Source: Myxococcus eversor (GTDB taxonomy: Bacteria > Myxococcota > Myxococcia > Myxococcales > Myxococcaceae). From it: a stretch of 64,000 bases of DNA. The notes below the pieces were generated by a model, which searched no databases, was not told the DNA's origin, and saw only the letters and a program-made list of their open reading frames with translations. The translations under genes were made by a program, and so were the position numbers. The stretch is from NCBI RefSeq assembly GCF_010894455.1, contig NZ_JAAIXY010000026.1:62001-126000 (forward strand), in the 5' to 3' direction. This document shows positions 35,690 to 45,182 of the stretch, one piece after another. Numbering within the stretch: the first letter of the stretch is position 1; each line of letters starts with the position of its first letter.

Positions 35690-38600
35690 GGAACTTCGCG
35701 CACGCGAGGACCGCGCCGCGCCAGCACGTGCACCGGGGCACGGTGAATGCCTCGGCGTTCTGGTTCGACCCGGAGCTGCTCGGCGAGCAGGTGGCTCGGC
35801 GTCGGGTGATGGCGCTGTGGGCGCCGGGCATGTCCGTGCTGTTCGTGGCGGGGGGATATCTGCTGCGGTCTCCGCGCGTGCAGCGCGTCTCGACGGCGTC
35901 GAGCCCGGGGCTGCCCCTCACGCTGGAAGGCGGTGTGCTCACCTCCGCGCCGCTGACCGCGTCGGAGTGGGGGCGGTTGGGCGCGGCGAGGGATTCGCTC
36001 GTGCTCGTGCGCTCGGGCCACGCCCAGGTGCATTCGCTGTCGGGCGCGCGCGTCGTGGACCTGTCCTCGTGGTTCGACGTGTCCGCGTGGACGGTGCTGC
36101 CCACGAAGGGGTTGGGGGCGCCACCACCACCCGTGGCTTCCGCCGTCGAGCCCATGGCGCCTGTCACCCGCGCCTTCTTTGGTGGCTCCATTCCAGAGCC
36201 GTCGCGAGAAGCACGTGTGGTGATGGCGCGGATGGAGGGGCGCGCTCTTCCGCCCGAGGTCGTGGTGGCCAGGCGTCCGGGATTGCTCGCGCGGCTGCGC
36301 TCCGCCTGGAAGAGGTCGTCCGCCGCGGGCCCGGGTCCTCGTGATGATGTCGTGGGTGCGCGCGCCGGGATGTTGTCGCGACTGCGTGCCCTGTGGGGAG
36401 CATCGTCGAAAGTGTCGAGCGGGGCGACGTCGGGAAGCGAGGGCCCTGGAATCGTCGGCAGGTGGCTCGGACTCCTGGCGGCATGGCTGGGCCGTGCGTC
36501 CTCCACGGCGGGCGCGCTGCCCTCGGGGGACGGCAAGGGCACCTCCACTTCTGGCGCGCGGCGCAATGCCCTGACTCCGAGGACGCCATCCCTGCTGAGC
36601 CGTCTGTGGGCGGTGTTTCGTTCTCGCTCGGGGACGCAGCAGGCCCCCGGAAGCGGAGCGGGGGCTCGTCCCACGTCACCCCGGCCCTCGGGTCCTCCTC
36701 CGGGCCCCGGGCCGCTGTCGCGCCTGTCCCAATGGCTGGTGCGCAACACGCCCCTGGGAGACCTGCTCGGGCGCCGCAAGGCGGAGTACCTGCGCCGCCT
36801 CTTCGAGATGTTCGAGGGCGGCGACCTTCACGAAGCGCTGCGCCACGCCATCCCCCTGGGTGGGAACCTGACCGCCAACACCCGCGAGGCGCTCGGCCTG
36901 CCGGGGCCGAGAGAGGAACTCAAGCTCCAGCTCGGACCGCGCGGTCCGGCCTCGACCTTCGCTGGAGGCGACGCGCTCTTCGAGGCGCTCCGCCAGCGCT
37001 ACCGCGCCGCCTTGCAACGCTTCGAGCGCGAGGGTCGCATCGACGAGGCCGCGTTCATCCTCTCCGAACTGCTCGGCGCTCACGAGGAGGCCGTCGCCTT
37101 CCTGGAGCGGCACGGGCGCTTCAAGCTCGCGGCCGAACTGGCCGAAGGACGCGGACTGCCACCGGGGCTGGTGGTGCGTCAGTGGTTCCTCGCGAAGGAC
37201 TTTCGGCGCGCCATCGATATCGCCCGGCGCCACAACTGCTTCGCGGACGCCGTGCTGCGCCTGGAGCGCACGCACCCCACCGAGGCGAACGCGCTGCGCC
37301 TCTCTTGGGGCCAGTCACGCGCCGACGCGGGAAACTGGGCCCAGGCCGTCCACGCCATCTGGCCGGTGCAGGAGGCTCGGCCCCAGGCGCGCGAGTGGCT
37401 GGAGCGCGGCGCGGAGGTGGGCGGCGTGAGTGGCGCGCGGCTCCTGGCGCTGTGGGTCGGCTCGATTCAGGGAGGGCTGGAAGCGGCGCGCCCTCGCGTG
37501 CTCGCGCTGCTGGACGATGACTCCTCGCAGGGCCCTTCGGAGCGGCTGGCCTTCGCCCAGGCCCTGCTGAAAGAGCCTGTGTCCGCGGCCCGCGCCGCCG
37601 TGCTCGTCCCCACCGCGCGCGCCCTCCTGCGGGACCGCTCCCTGGGCCGGGCCCACTTCCTCTTCGAGTTCATCCCCCAGCTCCTCCAAGGCCTGCCGGA
37701 CGGCGCGCTGCGCGCGGACCTGCCCGCGCTGGTCCCTCCAGCCCAGTCCTCCTGGGTCCACGACACCCGGCGGACCCTGCTGATGGCGACGGCCTCACTC
37801 GCGGACGCGGGACCCTTCCCCATCCACGACGCGGTGGCGCTCCCCGGAGACCGGCTCCTGCTCGCGCTGGGCGAGGCGGGCGCCGTCCTCATGAGCGCCG
37901 AGGGCCGGAGGCTCGCGCACTTCGATGTGCCCGCCTTCTCCCTGGTCGCCTCGCTCCATGGAGACCGGGTGCTGGCTGTCGCCCCGCGCGGCGAGGTGCA
38001 CCATGTGTCCCGGGTGGACGTGGTGCGGCGTCGGGCCACCACGTGGTGCGACGTGTCCATGAACGCGTGGGCCCCCACCTACGACGGCGAGGTGTGGTTC
38101 GTCGCGTCCAGGCACACCGTGATGATGCTGGATGCCCAGGCCCCCGAGCCGCGTGCCCTGTGGCGCGTGTCGGAGGTGCAGGGGCTCGTCGCCTGGCTGG
38201 CCGCGAGCGAGACGCACGTGTGCTTCGTCACCTCCGATGCGGAGCGCTGGGTCTACGAGCTGGGGAACGGTCCCACCCTGCGCGTGCGCGACTCGTTCAT
38301 GCCCCGACGGGAAGGCGTCTCCGTCCTGCTCCTCTCCTGCGCCCTCACCGCCGATGGCGAGGTGCGCGCTTCCGTCCACTTCAGCGACCGCGAATACCCC
38401 CGCATCACCGACGCGGACTGGCTGTGGGTGAAGCCGCTGGGGTCCCGCCTCGCCACGGCGCTGCCCGCGGACCAGGAGTCCCTGGAGCGCGTGAGGGGCT
38501 TCCTCTCGGAGTCGTGGCGCGCGGAGCTGGTGTTCGTCAACGAGGTCTGGCGCGTCCGCCTGTTCGACGCGCGTGACATCCTCCGGGCGCGGCTCACCTT

Positions 38601-38733
38601 CACCACCGACGGGGATGAGCAGCTCCCACGCGTCCAGCTCACCTCCACCGCGCTGCTCGTGTTCGACCCCCGGGGCCGCCTGCTGTGGCTGGACCTGGAG
38701 CACGGCACGGTGCGCAACGGAGGGCCCGCGTGA
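35686..38733 (+). CDS. bpX6-like large protein of the MoxR ternary system
   Basis: The 1015-residue protein opens with a domain typical of bpX6 (RQHVHRGTVNASAFWFDPELL, then VMALWAPGMSVLFVAGGYLLRSP). Residues 195-362 hold five short amphipathic helices set in Pro/Gly/Ser-rich linkers. Residues 365-590 are helical-repeat-like (AAFILSELLGAHEEAVAFLERHGRF), and the C-terminal third is propeller-like. The start is TTG at 35686, overlapping the previous stop as TTGA, the same junction as one gene earlier. The role is unknown; it is likely the largest scaffold or sensor of the complex. Confidence 0.72.
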   Translation: MRNFAHARTAPRQHVHRGTVNASAFWFDPELLGEQVARRRVMALWAPGMSVLFVAGGYLLRSPRVQRVSTASSPGLPLTLEGGVLTSAPLTASEWGRLGAARDSLVLVRSGHAQVHSLSGARVVDLSSWFDVSAWTVLPTKGLGAPPPPVASAVEPMAPVTRAFFGGSIPEPSREARVVMARMEGRALPPEVVVARRPGLLARLRSAWKRSSAAGPGPRDDVVGARAGMLSRLRALWGASSKVSSGATSGSEGPGIVGRWLGLLAAWLGRASSTAGALPSGDGKGTSTSGARRNALTPRTPSLLSRLWAVFRSRSGTQQAPGSGAGARPTSPRPSGPPPGPGPLSRLSQWLVRNTPLGDLLGRRKAEYLRRLFEMFEGGDLHEALRHAIPLGGNLTANTREALGLPGPREELKLQLGPRGPASTFAGGDALFEALRQRYRAALQRFEREGRIDEAAFILSELLGAHEEAVAFLERHGRFKLAAELAEGRGLPPGLVVRQWFLAKDFRRAIDIARRHNCFADAVLRLERTHPTEANALRLSWGQSRADAGNWAQAVHAIWPVQEARPQAREWLERGAEVGGVSGARLLALWVGSIQGGLEAARPRVLALLDDDSSQGPSERLAFAQALLKEPVSAARAAVLVPTARALLRDRSLGRAHFLFEFIPQLLQGLPDGALRADLPALVPPAQSSWVHDTRRTLLMATASLADAGPFPIHDAVALPGDRLLLALGEAGAVLMSAEGRRLAHFDVPAFSLVASLHGDRVLAVAPRGEVHHVSRVDVVRRRATTWCDVSMNAWAPTYDGEVWFVASRHTVMMLDAQAPEPRALWRVSEVQGLVAWLAASETHVCFVTSDAERWVYELGNGPTLRVRDSFMPRREGVSVLLLSCALTADGEVRASVHFSDREYPRITDADWLWVKPLGSRLATALPADQESLERVRGFLSESWRAELVFVNEVWRVRLFDARDILRARLTFTTDGDEQLPRVQLTSTALLVFDPRGRLLWLDLEHGTVRNGGPA

Positions 38734-38742
38734 GCCGCGTCG

Positions 38743-39432
38743 TCAGGACGGCTTGAGCAGGTGAGCGGGCAGGTCCACCGACGTGCCGCGCAGCACGCGC
38801 GCTTCGTCGTCCACCTCCAGCACCACCCGCACGCCCTCCACGGAGACCATCAGCGCGGGAGGCGTGCCCGGCAGCGCCATCAGCCACGTGGACGCCATGG
38901 GCAGCTCGGTGCCCACCAGCTCCGCCGCGTGGAGCAGGTGCATGCGCACCGCGTGCCCCACCGAATGCGGCAACAGGCGCAGCGGCAGCGCCACGTCCTC
39001 CGCCAGGCTCAGCGCATACGGGCCGGAGGACTCGCGCGCGCTCAGCTCCGGCGGATACCGGAGGTTCGAGCGCAGCGCCGTCAGCATCGCCTCCGGCACG
39101 TGGGGCTTGCGCAGATAGCCCACCACGCCACCCAGCGGCACCTCCTGTCCGCTGAGTGACTCGGAGAACATCAGCACATTCAGGTGCCGCAGCCGCGCAT
39201 CCGTGCGCAGCTGCCCGTACAGCTCCCAGCCATCCATCCTCGGCAACACCAAGTCCAACAGGATGAGGTCGGGGTGCCCCGCGCGAGGCCGCGTGCGCAG
39301 CCAGTCCAGGGCCTCCACGCCGTCCGAGGCGTGGCTCACGGCGACGCCCTCCGCGTGGGCCGCATCGGCCAGCCGTGACCGCCAGGAAGGGTCGTCCTCG
39401 ACGAGGAGCAGGTGACGTAGGGCCTGAGACAT
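38743..39432 (-). CDS. Response regulator with N-terminal REC and uncharacterised C terminus
   Basis: The 229-residue protein has a receiver domain: acidic pair VEDDPS, phospho-acceptor Asp in LILLDLVLP and Lys in YLRKPH. The C-terminal ~100 residues (LSLAEDVALPLRLLPHSVGH ... LMVSVEGVRVVLEVDDE) are not a known DNA-binding output domain. It converges on the bpX6-like gene with 9 bp between stops. It belongs to the signalling block with the histidine kinases to the right, but no cognate kinase is adjacent on the same strand. Confidence 0.85.
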   Translation of the reverse strand: MSQALRHLLLVEDDPSWRSRLADAAHAEGVAVSHASDGVEALDWLRTRPRAGHPDLILLDLVLPRMDGWELYGQLRTDARLRHLNVLMFSESLSGQEVPLGGVVGYLRKPHVPEAMLTALRSNLRYPPELSARESSGPYALSLAEDVALPLRLLPHSVGHAVRMHLLHAAELVGTELPMASTWLMALPGTPPALMVSVEGVRVVLEVDDEARVLRGTSVDLPAHLLKPS

Positions 39433-39646
39433 GGTGCCGGGGGGAAGAGACCTGTTTCAGATACCGCGCGCCAGCATTTCCCGCCTGTTGGACGCAGCGG
39501 GGCCCGTTCGGTGGAAGACAGCCGGAGAGGTGACGCACGGCGGCGCGCGGGAAGTCCAGATTCGTGGAAGTTGGAAGAGCACCAGTCTCATTGACCCTGG
39601 GCACGTCTTGTTGGCCACGCCCAAGGTGGTCACCCTGAGTAGGACC

Positions 39647-39895
39647 ATGGCTCTTCGTCTTCAGCTCGCGCCTCCTGCATTGCGTACGCTCGACAAGTGT
39701 CCGGCCCCGGTCCGGCAGCAACTCCAGGGGGAGCTGGCCGCGCTGGCCGCCGGACTGCCACTCGAGGGGCCGCTGCTCCCGGAGGAAGTGGGACTGGTGG
39801 TGCTGGGCTCCGGCTTCCGCGTGCACTACCTGCTGGAGCAGGAGCACCGCCTGCTGCGGCTCACGGATGTGATGGCGCCCGCGTCGTCACATTGA
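39647..39895 (+). CDS. Small RelE/ParE-like protein without antitoxin partner
   Basis: The 82-residue protein has the order of the RelE/ParE fold: an N-terminal strand (LRLQLAPPALRTLDKCP), a helix (VRQQLQGELAALAAG), then two strands (GFRVHYLLEQEHRLLRLTDVM). The central x-Y-x-[LI] strand is the usual one in these toxins. The basic catalytic residues of active RelE toxins are few here. No antitoxin gene lies on either side, so this may be a housekeeping relative or an orphan. The ATG at 39647 sits in a gap between a divergent regulator and the next kinase. Confidence 0.55.
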   Translation: MALRLQLAPPALRTLDKCPAPVRQQLQGELAALAAGLPLEGPLLPEEVGLVVLGSGFRVHYLLEQEHRLLRLTDVMAPASSH

Positions 39896-39950
39896 GCGAC
39901 AGTCGCCGCGAGCCTTCGGGGATGTCGACACGAAATGAAGTGTGGCCTGG

Positions 39951-42476
39951 ATGGCGCATGGCTTCTGCTCGGTTGTAGACGGGCGGGCGAGTGCCCTAAA
40001 TCCACGCGCACCTCGTGCCCGGCCCCGGGGCACTCCTTCCGACACGCCCTTGCCCATCCCCCTGGCTGACTTCCTGCTTCAGAACCGCGACACCATCCTG
40101 CAAGCGTGGGAGGCGGAGGTCCGCTCCATTCCCGCGGCCCAGGCCCTGGCGCGCCCCGCGCTGCGCGACGGACTGCCCCACCTGCTGGAAATCATCTCGG
40201 CGATGATGCGCGGGCCCGACTCGGAGCTGGCCGCGGGGCTGAAGGCCATCAGCGACGACCACGCCCTGGAGCGGCTGGGCGGGGGCTTCGACCTTCGGCA
40301 GGTCGTCGCCGAGTACCGGCTCTTGCGAAGCTGCGTGTTGCGCCTGTGGTCCGCGCGCGGCCACCCGACGCCCCGTCCGGAGGAGGAGCGCATCTTCCAC
40401 GAGGCGATGGACGAGGCCGTCGCCTCCGCCGTCAGTCGCTACACCCGAGCGCGCGAGCGCACGTTGCATGCCATGGACCTCATCAGCGCGGCGGCGCTGG
40501 GCAGCCCCGACGTGGCGGGCTTCCTGCTCCGGCTGCTCCAGGTGCTGCGCGACACGGTGCCCGCGGTGGACGTGGCCGCGGTCCTGCTGCGCGACGGCGA
40601 GGACACCCTGCGCGTGGAGATAGGCGTGGGGGAGGGCGTGGAGGTAGGTGGGCGTGTGTCCGTGGGGCAGGGCTTCGCCGGCACCATCGCCGCCACACGC
40701 CAGCCCTTGCTGGTGCACGACGCCAGCCTCGACGAGCGGGCCCACTCGGCCGTGGTGCGCACCGCCGACGTGCGCGCGCTGTACGGCGTCCCGCTCGTCC
40801 TGAACGACGCGCTCATCGGCGTGGCCCTGATGGGCAGCCGTGGCAGCACCGAGCTGTCCGAGGAGGACCTCCTGTTGTTCCGTGCCATGGCGTCGCGCGC
40901 CACCGCGCTGGTCGCCCAGGCCCAGGCCCGCGCGGAGGCGAAGGCGTCCCTTTCTCGCCTGCGCGAGAGCGAGGCCGGCCTGCGGCGCTGGGAGGAGGTC
41001 TTCTTCGGCCTGGGCGTCGGCGTCGTCGTGGTGTCCGCCCAGGACGACACGATGCTGGACGTCAACCCCGCCTTCGCGCGCATGCACGGCACCACGCCGG
41101 AGAGCCTCATCGGCCGGCCGCTGGAGACGACGATTGCCCCCGAGGCCCGTGGAATGCTCCCGCGCCACGCCACCGCCGCGAACTCCAAGCTCTCGCACGA
41201 GTACGAGTCGCTCCACCTGCGCGAGGATGGCAGCCGCTTCCCCGCCTTCTCCCACGTCACCGCCTTCCGCGACGAGACGGGGCGGGTGTCACGGCGCGTG
41301 GGCACCGTGCTGGACATCACCCAGCGCCGCGTGGTGGAGGCGGACCGGCAGCGGCTCTTGTCCACCATCGAATCGGAGCGCGCGCGCCTGGCCGCCGTGC
41401 TGGAGCAGCTGCCCGCGGGCGTCTTCATCGCGGACGCGCCCAGCGGCCGGCTGGTGCTCGCCAACCGGCAGGTCTCCGAGCTCACCGGGCGTCCCTTCCT
41501 GCCCATGTCCAACGTGGACACCTTCACCAGCGCCTACGGCGCCCGCCATCTGGAAGGGGCGCCGTATGCGCCGGACGCGTGGCCGCTGGCGCGCACCCTT
41601 CGCACGGGCGAGGTGGTGCAGGGAGAGGAGGCGATGCTGAAGCACGCGGACGGCCGGACGCTCACGGTGCTCGTCTCCAGCGCGCCCATCCGCGACAGGG
41701 ACGGAGCGCTCATCGCCGGGGTCGCCACGCTGGCGGACGTCACCGAGCGCCGCCGCGCGCAGGAGGCCGCGCTCCAGGCCGCCCGCTTCGGTGAGCGCCT
41801 CATCGCCATCGTCAGCCACGACTTGCGCAACCCCCTCAACGCCATCCACCTGTCCACCACGCAGCTGCTCCACAGCGAGGTGCTCGCGGAGCGGGAGCGC
41901 CGCTTCGTCACGCGCATCGCCCGCTCCAGCGCGCGGATGACGCGGATGATTTCGGAGCTGCTCGACTTCACGCGCGGGCGGCTGGGCGGAGGCATTCCCA
42001 TCCAGCGCACGCCGGGAGACCTGCGGGCGGTGGTGCGCCAGGGCGTGGAGGAGCTGGAGGCCGCGTGGCCGGAGCGCTCCCTGCGGGTGGAGGGCGGCGC
42101 GGGCCGCTATGACGGCCAGTGGGACGCGGACCGGTTGCTCCAGGTGGTGAGCAACCTGGGCGGCAACGCGCTCCAGTACAGCAAGCCGGAGGCGCCCGTC
42201 ACCCTCACGCTGACGGACCTGGGCGACGAGGTGAGGCTGGAGGTCCACAACCCCGGAGAGCCCATCTCCGCCGAGGCGCTGCCCCACCTGTTCGACCCGT
42301 TCCGCCGCGCCACCAGCAGCCACCAGGGCAGCAGCATCAGCGGCGGCCTGGGCCTGGGCCTCTACATCGTCGAGCAGGTGGTGAAGGGCCACGGGGGCCG
42401 CATCCAGGTGACCTCCACCGAGGCGCACGGCACCGTCTTCCAGGTGACGCTCCCGCGCGCGCCTCCGCCGGCCTGA
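39951..42476 (+). CDS. Soluble histidine kinase (N-terminal helical sensor-GAF-PAS-PAS-HisKA-HATPase)
   Basis: The protein (about 841 residues) has an RsbRD-like helical N domain, then a GAF domain (AVLLRDGEDTLRVEIGVGEG ... GVPLVLNDALIGVALMGS), two PAS domains (the first after VFFGLGVGVVVVSAQDD, the second after LEQLPAGVFIADA), an H-box [11 protein letters not shown] and an ATPase with DADRLLQVVSNLGGNALQY and GLGLGLYIVEQVV. There is no membrane segment, so it is cytoplasmic. The start is uncertain: ATG 39951 or GTG 39942 give a low-complexity N terminus, and the conserved part begins near 40050. Its C terminus converges on a single-domain response regulator with 12 bp between stops. Confidence 0.85.
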   Translation: MAHGFCSVVDGRASALNPRAPRARPRGTPSDTPLPIPLADFLLQNRDTILQAWEAEVRSIPAAQALARPALRDGLPHLLEIISAMMRGPDSELAAGLKAISDDHALERLGGGFDLRQVVAEYRLLRSCVLRLWSARGHPTPRPEEERIFHEAMDEAVASAVSRYTRARERTLHAMDLISAAALGSPDVAGFLLRLLQVLRDTVPAVDVAAVLLRDGEDTLRVEIGVGEGVEVGGRVSVGQGFAGTIAATRQPLLVHDASLDERAHSAVVRTADVRALYGVPLVLNDALIGVALMGSRGSTELSEEDLLLFRAMASRATALVAQAQARAEAKASLSRLRESEAGLRRWEEVFFGLGVGVVVVSAQDDTMLDVNPAFARMHGTTPESLIGRPLETTIAPEARGMLPRHATAANSKLSHEYESLHLREDGSRFPAFSHVTAFRDETGRVSRRVGTVLDITQRRVVEADRQRLLSTIESERARLAAVLEQLPAGVFIADAPSGRLVLANRQVSELTGRPFLPMSNVDTFTSAYGARHLEGAPYAPDAWPLARTLRTGEVVQGEEAMLKHADGRTLTVLVSSAPIRDRDGALIAGVATLADVTERRRAQEAALQAARFGERLIAIVSHDLRNPLNAIHLSTTQLLHSEVLAERERRFVTRIARSSARMTRMISELLDFTRGRLGGGIPIQRTPGDLRAVVRQGVEELEAAWPERSLRVEGGAGRYDGQWDADRLLQVVSNLGGNALQYSKPEAPVTLTLTDLGDEVRLEVHNPGEPISAEALPHLFDPFRRATSSHQGSSISGGLGLGLYIVEQVVKGHGGRIQVTSTEAHGTVFQVTLPRAPPPA

Positions 42477-42488
42477 GTCGTCAGTCCC

Positions 42489-42860
42489 TCAACCCGCGGC
42501 GTTCACCACGCGGGCGAGCGTCGCGCGCAGCTCCCACAGGTCCACCGGCTTGGGCACGGCGGCCTGCACACCGTCGGGCAGGGGCTGGCTGCTGCCGGCG
42601 CCGGATACGACGACGACGGGCAGGGCGTTCAGCGTGGCGTCCTCGCGGACATGGCGCATCAGCTCCCACCCGCTCATCACCGGCATCATCAAGTCCAGCA
42701 GCACCGCGTCCGGACAGGGTGGACGTCGCAGGCGCTCCCACGCCGTCTGGCCGTTGCCCGCCGTCTCCACGGCGAAGCCCTCCATCGTCAGGAACTCCTC
42801 CAGGAGCTCCCGGCTGTCAGCGTGGTCTTCCACCAGGAGGACGAGGCTTGGCGTGCACAT
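42489..42860 (-). CDS. Single-domain response regulator
   Basis: The 123-residue protein is a lone receiver: LLVEDHADSR, phospho-acceptor in AVLLDLMMPVMSGWEL, Thr/Ser in VVVVSGAG and Lys in VPKPVD. Such CheY-like proteins pass phosphate between kinases or to other partners. It converges on the histidine kinase gene with 12 bp between stops, a plausible partner. Confidence 0.92.
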   Translation of the reverse strand: MCTPSLVLLVEDHADSRELLEEFLTMEGFAVETAGNGQTAWERLRRPPCPDAVLLDLMMPVMSGWELMRHVREDATLNALPVVVVSGAGSSQPLPDGVQAAVPKPVDLWELRATLARVVNAAG

Positions 42861-42981
42861 GGAGACTGAGACTCGTACCGAAGTCTCAGTCCTGCCAGCC
42901 GCACCGCGTCGATACGTCCTCGCGGGGACGGTGCGGGTGTTCGCCAGCGCACGCTTCCGAAAAACAAGGGGTGTGCGGGGA

Positions 42982-44115
42982 TCAGCTCGCGGGGTCCTCC
43001 TCCGGCAACAGCCTGTCCTCCAGCACCTCCTCGGGAGACTCCCCGGCCTGTACGCGCAGAGAGGCGTACCTCAGGCCCGTCACCTCCGCGAGCGCGTCCG
43101 CGCGTCCGAAGACGAGCCCCGCGCGGCGCGCGTACAGCCGCAGCGTGCGCGCCAGCTCCGCGCCGGTGCCGAAGCGCTCCTCTCGCTCGGGCGCCAGGGT
43201 GCCTCGCAGGAGCGGCTGGAAGGCCACGGGCACCGCGCGCAGCGCGTCCTCCAGGTCCTCGCGGCTGTAGGCGCGGATGCGACGGCGCAGCTCCCGCGCC
43301 GCGGCCAGGCTGACGGCCTCCTGCATGGCCGAGTCCAGCGCGTGCACCTCCTCCGCGCTGTCCTGGGAGAGGGCCCGCTCGCGGCGCTGGCGGCGCTCCG
43401 CCTCGAAGCGGTCCGCGCCCTCGAAGAGGTGTCGGCCGGTGAGCAGTTGGAGCAGCACCAGCCCCAGGCTGAACAGGTCCGCGCGTCCGTCTAACGCCTG
43501 CCGCGCGACGTGCTCGGGGGCGGCGTAGGCGAGGCTGGTGGGGTGCTCCTGCGCCTCCGGAGCGCCGGAGAGCGTGGACGACGCGGCGCCGAAGTCGAGC
43601 AGCTTCACCGCGCCGTGCTCGGTGATGAGGATGTTGTGGGGACCGACGTCGCGGTGGACGACGCGCAGCGGCCGGCCGTGCTCGTCGGTGAGGGTGTGCG
43701 CGTGGTGCAGCGCCTCGGCGACTTCGGCGGCGACGTAGAGGGCGAAGCCCTCCGTGAAGGGCAGGTGGGCGCGGGCAGAGGCCTCCATGAGCGAGTCCAG
43801 CCGGTGTCCCGGGGTGTGCTCGAAGACGAGCACGGGCGCGTCATCGGGACCCTTCAGGTCATGCACGCTGACCACGTTCGGGTGGTGCAGGAGCGCGGTG
43901 AGCCGCCCTTCCTCCAGGAGCCGGTGCGCGGCCTCGGCGCGCAGTGGACGCTTGATGACCGCGTAGCCTCCGAAATCCGACTCGTAGCGGCGGCGCGCGA
44001 GGAGCAGCTCCCCGTGGTGCGCGGCGCCCAGCGACTTGACGAGCTCATATGAGGCGCGACCGGAGCGCAGCAGCACATGCGGCTGGGCGGAGGCGTCGGA
44101 CGACGGGGGCGACAT
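42982..44115 (-). CDS. Eukaryotic-like Ser/Thr protein kinase
   Basis: The 377-residue kinase has the catalytic Lys in YAVIKRP, the loop HRDVGPHNIL (with Gly instead of the usual Lys/Arg after HRD-V), DFGAAS and the APE motif YAAPEHV. It lacks a clear Gly-rich loop (LGAAHHGELLLA) and has no membrane segment. The C-terminal ~90 residues are helical, with no known sensor. The catalytic HRD-DFG-APE set suggests activity. The ATG at 44115 follows AGGAGAG; the ATG at 44130 is less likely. Target is unknown. Confidence 0.88.
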   Translation of the reverse strand: MSPPSSDASAQPHVLLRSGRASYELVKSLGAAHHGELLLARRRYESDFGGYAVIKRPLRAEAAHRLLEEGRLTALLHHPNVVSVHDLKGPDDAPVLVFEHTPGHRLDSLMEASARAHLPFTEGFALYVAAEVAEALHHAHTLTDEHGRPLRVVHRDVGPHNILITEHGAVKLLDFGAASSTLSGAPEAQEHPTSLAYAAPEHVARQALDGRADLFSLGLVLLQLLTGRHLFEGADRFEAERRQRRERALSQDSAEEVHALDSAMQEAVSLAAARELRRRIRAYSREDLEDALRAVPVAFQPLLRGTLAPEREERFGTGAELARTLRLYARRAGLVFGRADALAEVTGLRYASLRVQAGESPEEVLEDRLLPEEDPAS

Positions 44116-44228
44116 GGCGACTCTCCTCATGACGGACGGACCCGACGGGCCCGCGGACTCACTCGGAGAGTATGGTCGTCCTCCGGCGGGAAGTCACCTC
44201 ATGGGTAGTGTCCGCCCCGGCCGCTGCT

Positions 44229-44786
44229 TCAGGCCCCCGAGGCCGGCTTCAAGAGCCCGTCCTGTCGTGCGTACTCGCGCACCTGCGCCACCTCGTCCAA
44301 CAGCCGCGGCGAGTCCGGGAAGACCTTCTCCGCGCGCTCCGCCAGCCGCAGCCCCTTCTCCAGGGACTCCTTCGTGCGCGCATCCCCCAGGCTCCGCAGC
44401 ATGCCGGCCCACGCCTGCTCCAGCGTCTTCAGGGCCTGGTTGGAGCCCTCTTCCCACAGGGCCATCGCGTCGTCCTCGCGGCTGCGGATGACGTCCAGGA
44501 AGTAGCCCAGCTCCACCAGCGGAACCGCGTTGCGGCGCGACACGGAGACGGACTGTTCCAGCAGCCGCTGCACCTCCGCGAAGGCGACCTCCGGGTCCAC
44601 GCCGGGCTCCTCCGCGAGTTGGAGCAGCCGCGCCAGCTCCAGTAGCGCGGGCGCGAAGGTGGGGGCGTCCCGCGTCAGCTCGCGCAGCAGTCGCAGCTGC
44701 TCCGGGCTGGCGTGGTTGGTGTCGCCAGCCTCGCGAGTGGTCAGCAGGCGCTTCATCAGCTCATCGGCGGTGGGGTGCCCGGCCAT
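44229..44786 (-). CDS. TPR-like helical protein
   Basis: The 185-residue protein consists of paired helices (FAPALLELARLLQLAEEPG, QRLLEQSVSVSRRNAVPLVELGYFL, LEKGLRLAERAEKVFPDSPRLL), so it is probably a TPR adaptor. It has no signal peptide. It lies upstream of the Ser/Thr kinase on the same strand, with 113 bp between them, and may be its partner. Confidence 0.65.
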   Translation of the reverse strand: MAGHPTADELMKRLLTTREAGDTNHASPEQLRLLRELTRDAPTFAPALLELARLLQLAEEPGVDPEVAFAEVQRLLEQSVSVSRRNAVPLVELGYFLDVIRSREDDAMALWEEGSNQALKTLEQAWAGMLRSLGDARTKESLEKGLRLAERAEKVFPDSPRLLDEVAQVREYARQDGLLKPASGA

Positions 44787-45182
44787 GGTGGGTCCTCTGT
44801 CTTCGAGCCTGCCATTTTTAAGGCGATGTCTTGATTTTCGGCTTTACGAATGGGAGGTGTCAAGCGCCGAAGCCGAAGCGTCCAGGACCTGTCAGGAGGG
44901 GCTCGCCTTGCGTGGGAGGTCTTGTCACAGGTGCTGGACCTCCTGGGTTCTGAGGAGGTGCTGCCTCAGAGGGAGCGGAGGAGGGCGTCAGAGGAGGGAC
45001 TCGGACGGAGCGTGGGGGCGTGGCGGGTGGGCGGCGGGTCTGGCGGGGACCGGGAGACTACCCGCCATATCGGTATTTCGCCTGATGACTTGCTGGGTTA
45101 TAAGTCCTGTCGGACACGCGTCCGAGGACGGCCTGTGCCTGTGTGGGCCGGGGCCTCGGCCCGTACTCATAAGGTTGACGCG
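44787..45182. other. Intergenic region without a recognisable gene
   Basis: These 396 bp separate the divergent TPR and XRE-type genes. No convincing coding frame, hairpin terminator or RNA gene is visible. An in-frame extension of the regulator reaches back to 44850, but it has no family similarity. The region probably holds both promoters. Confidence 0.5.
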
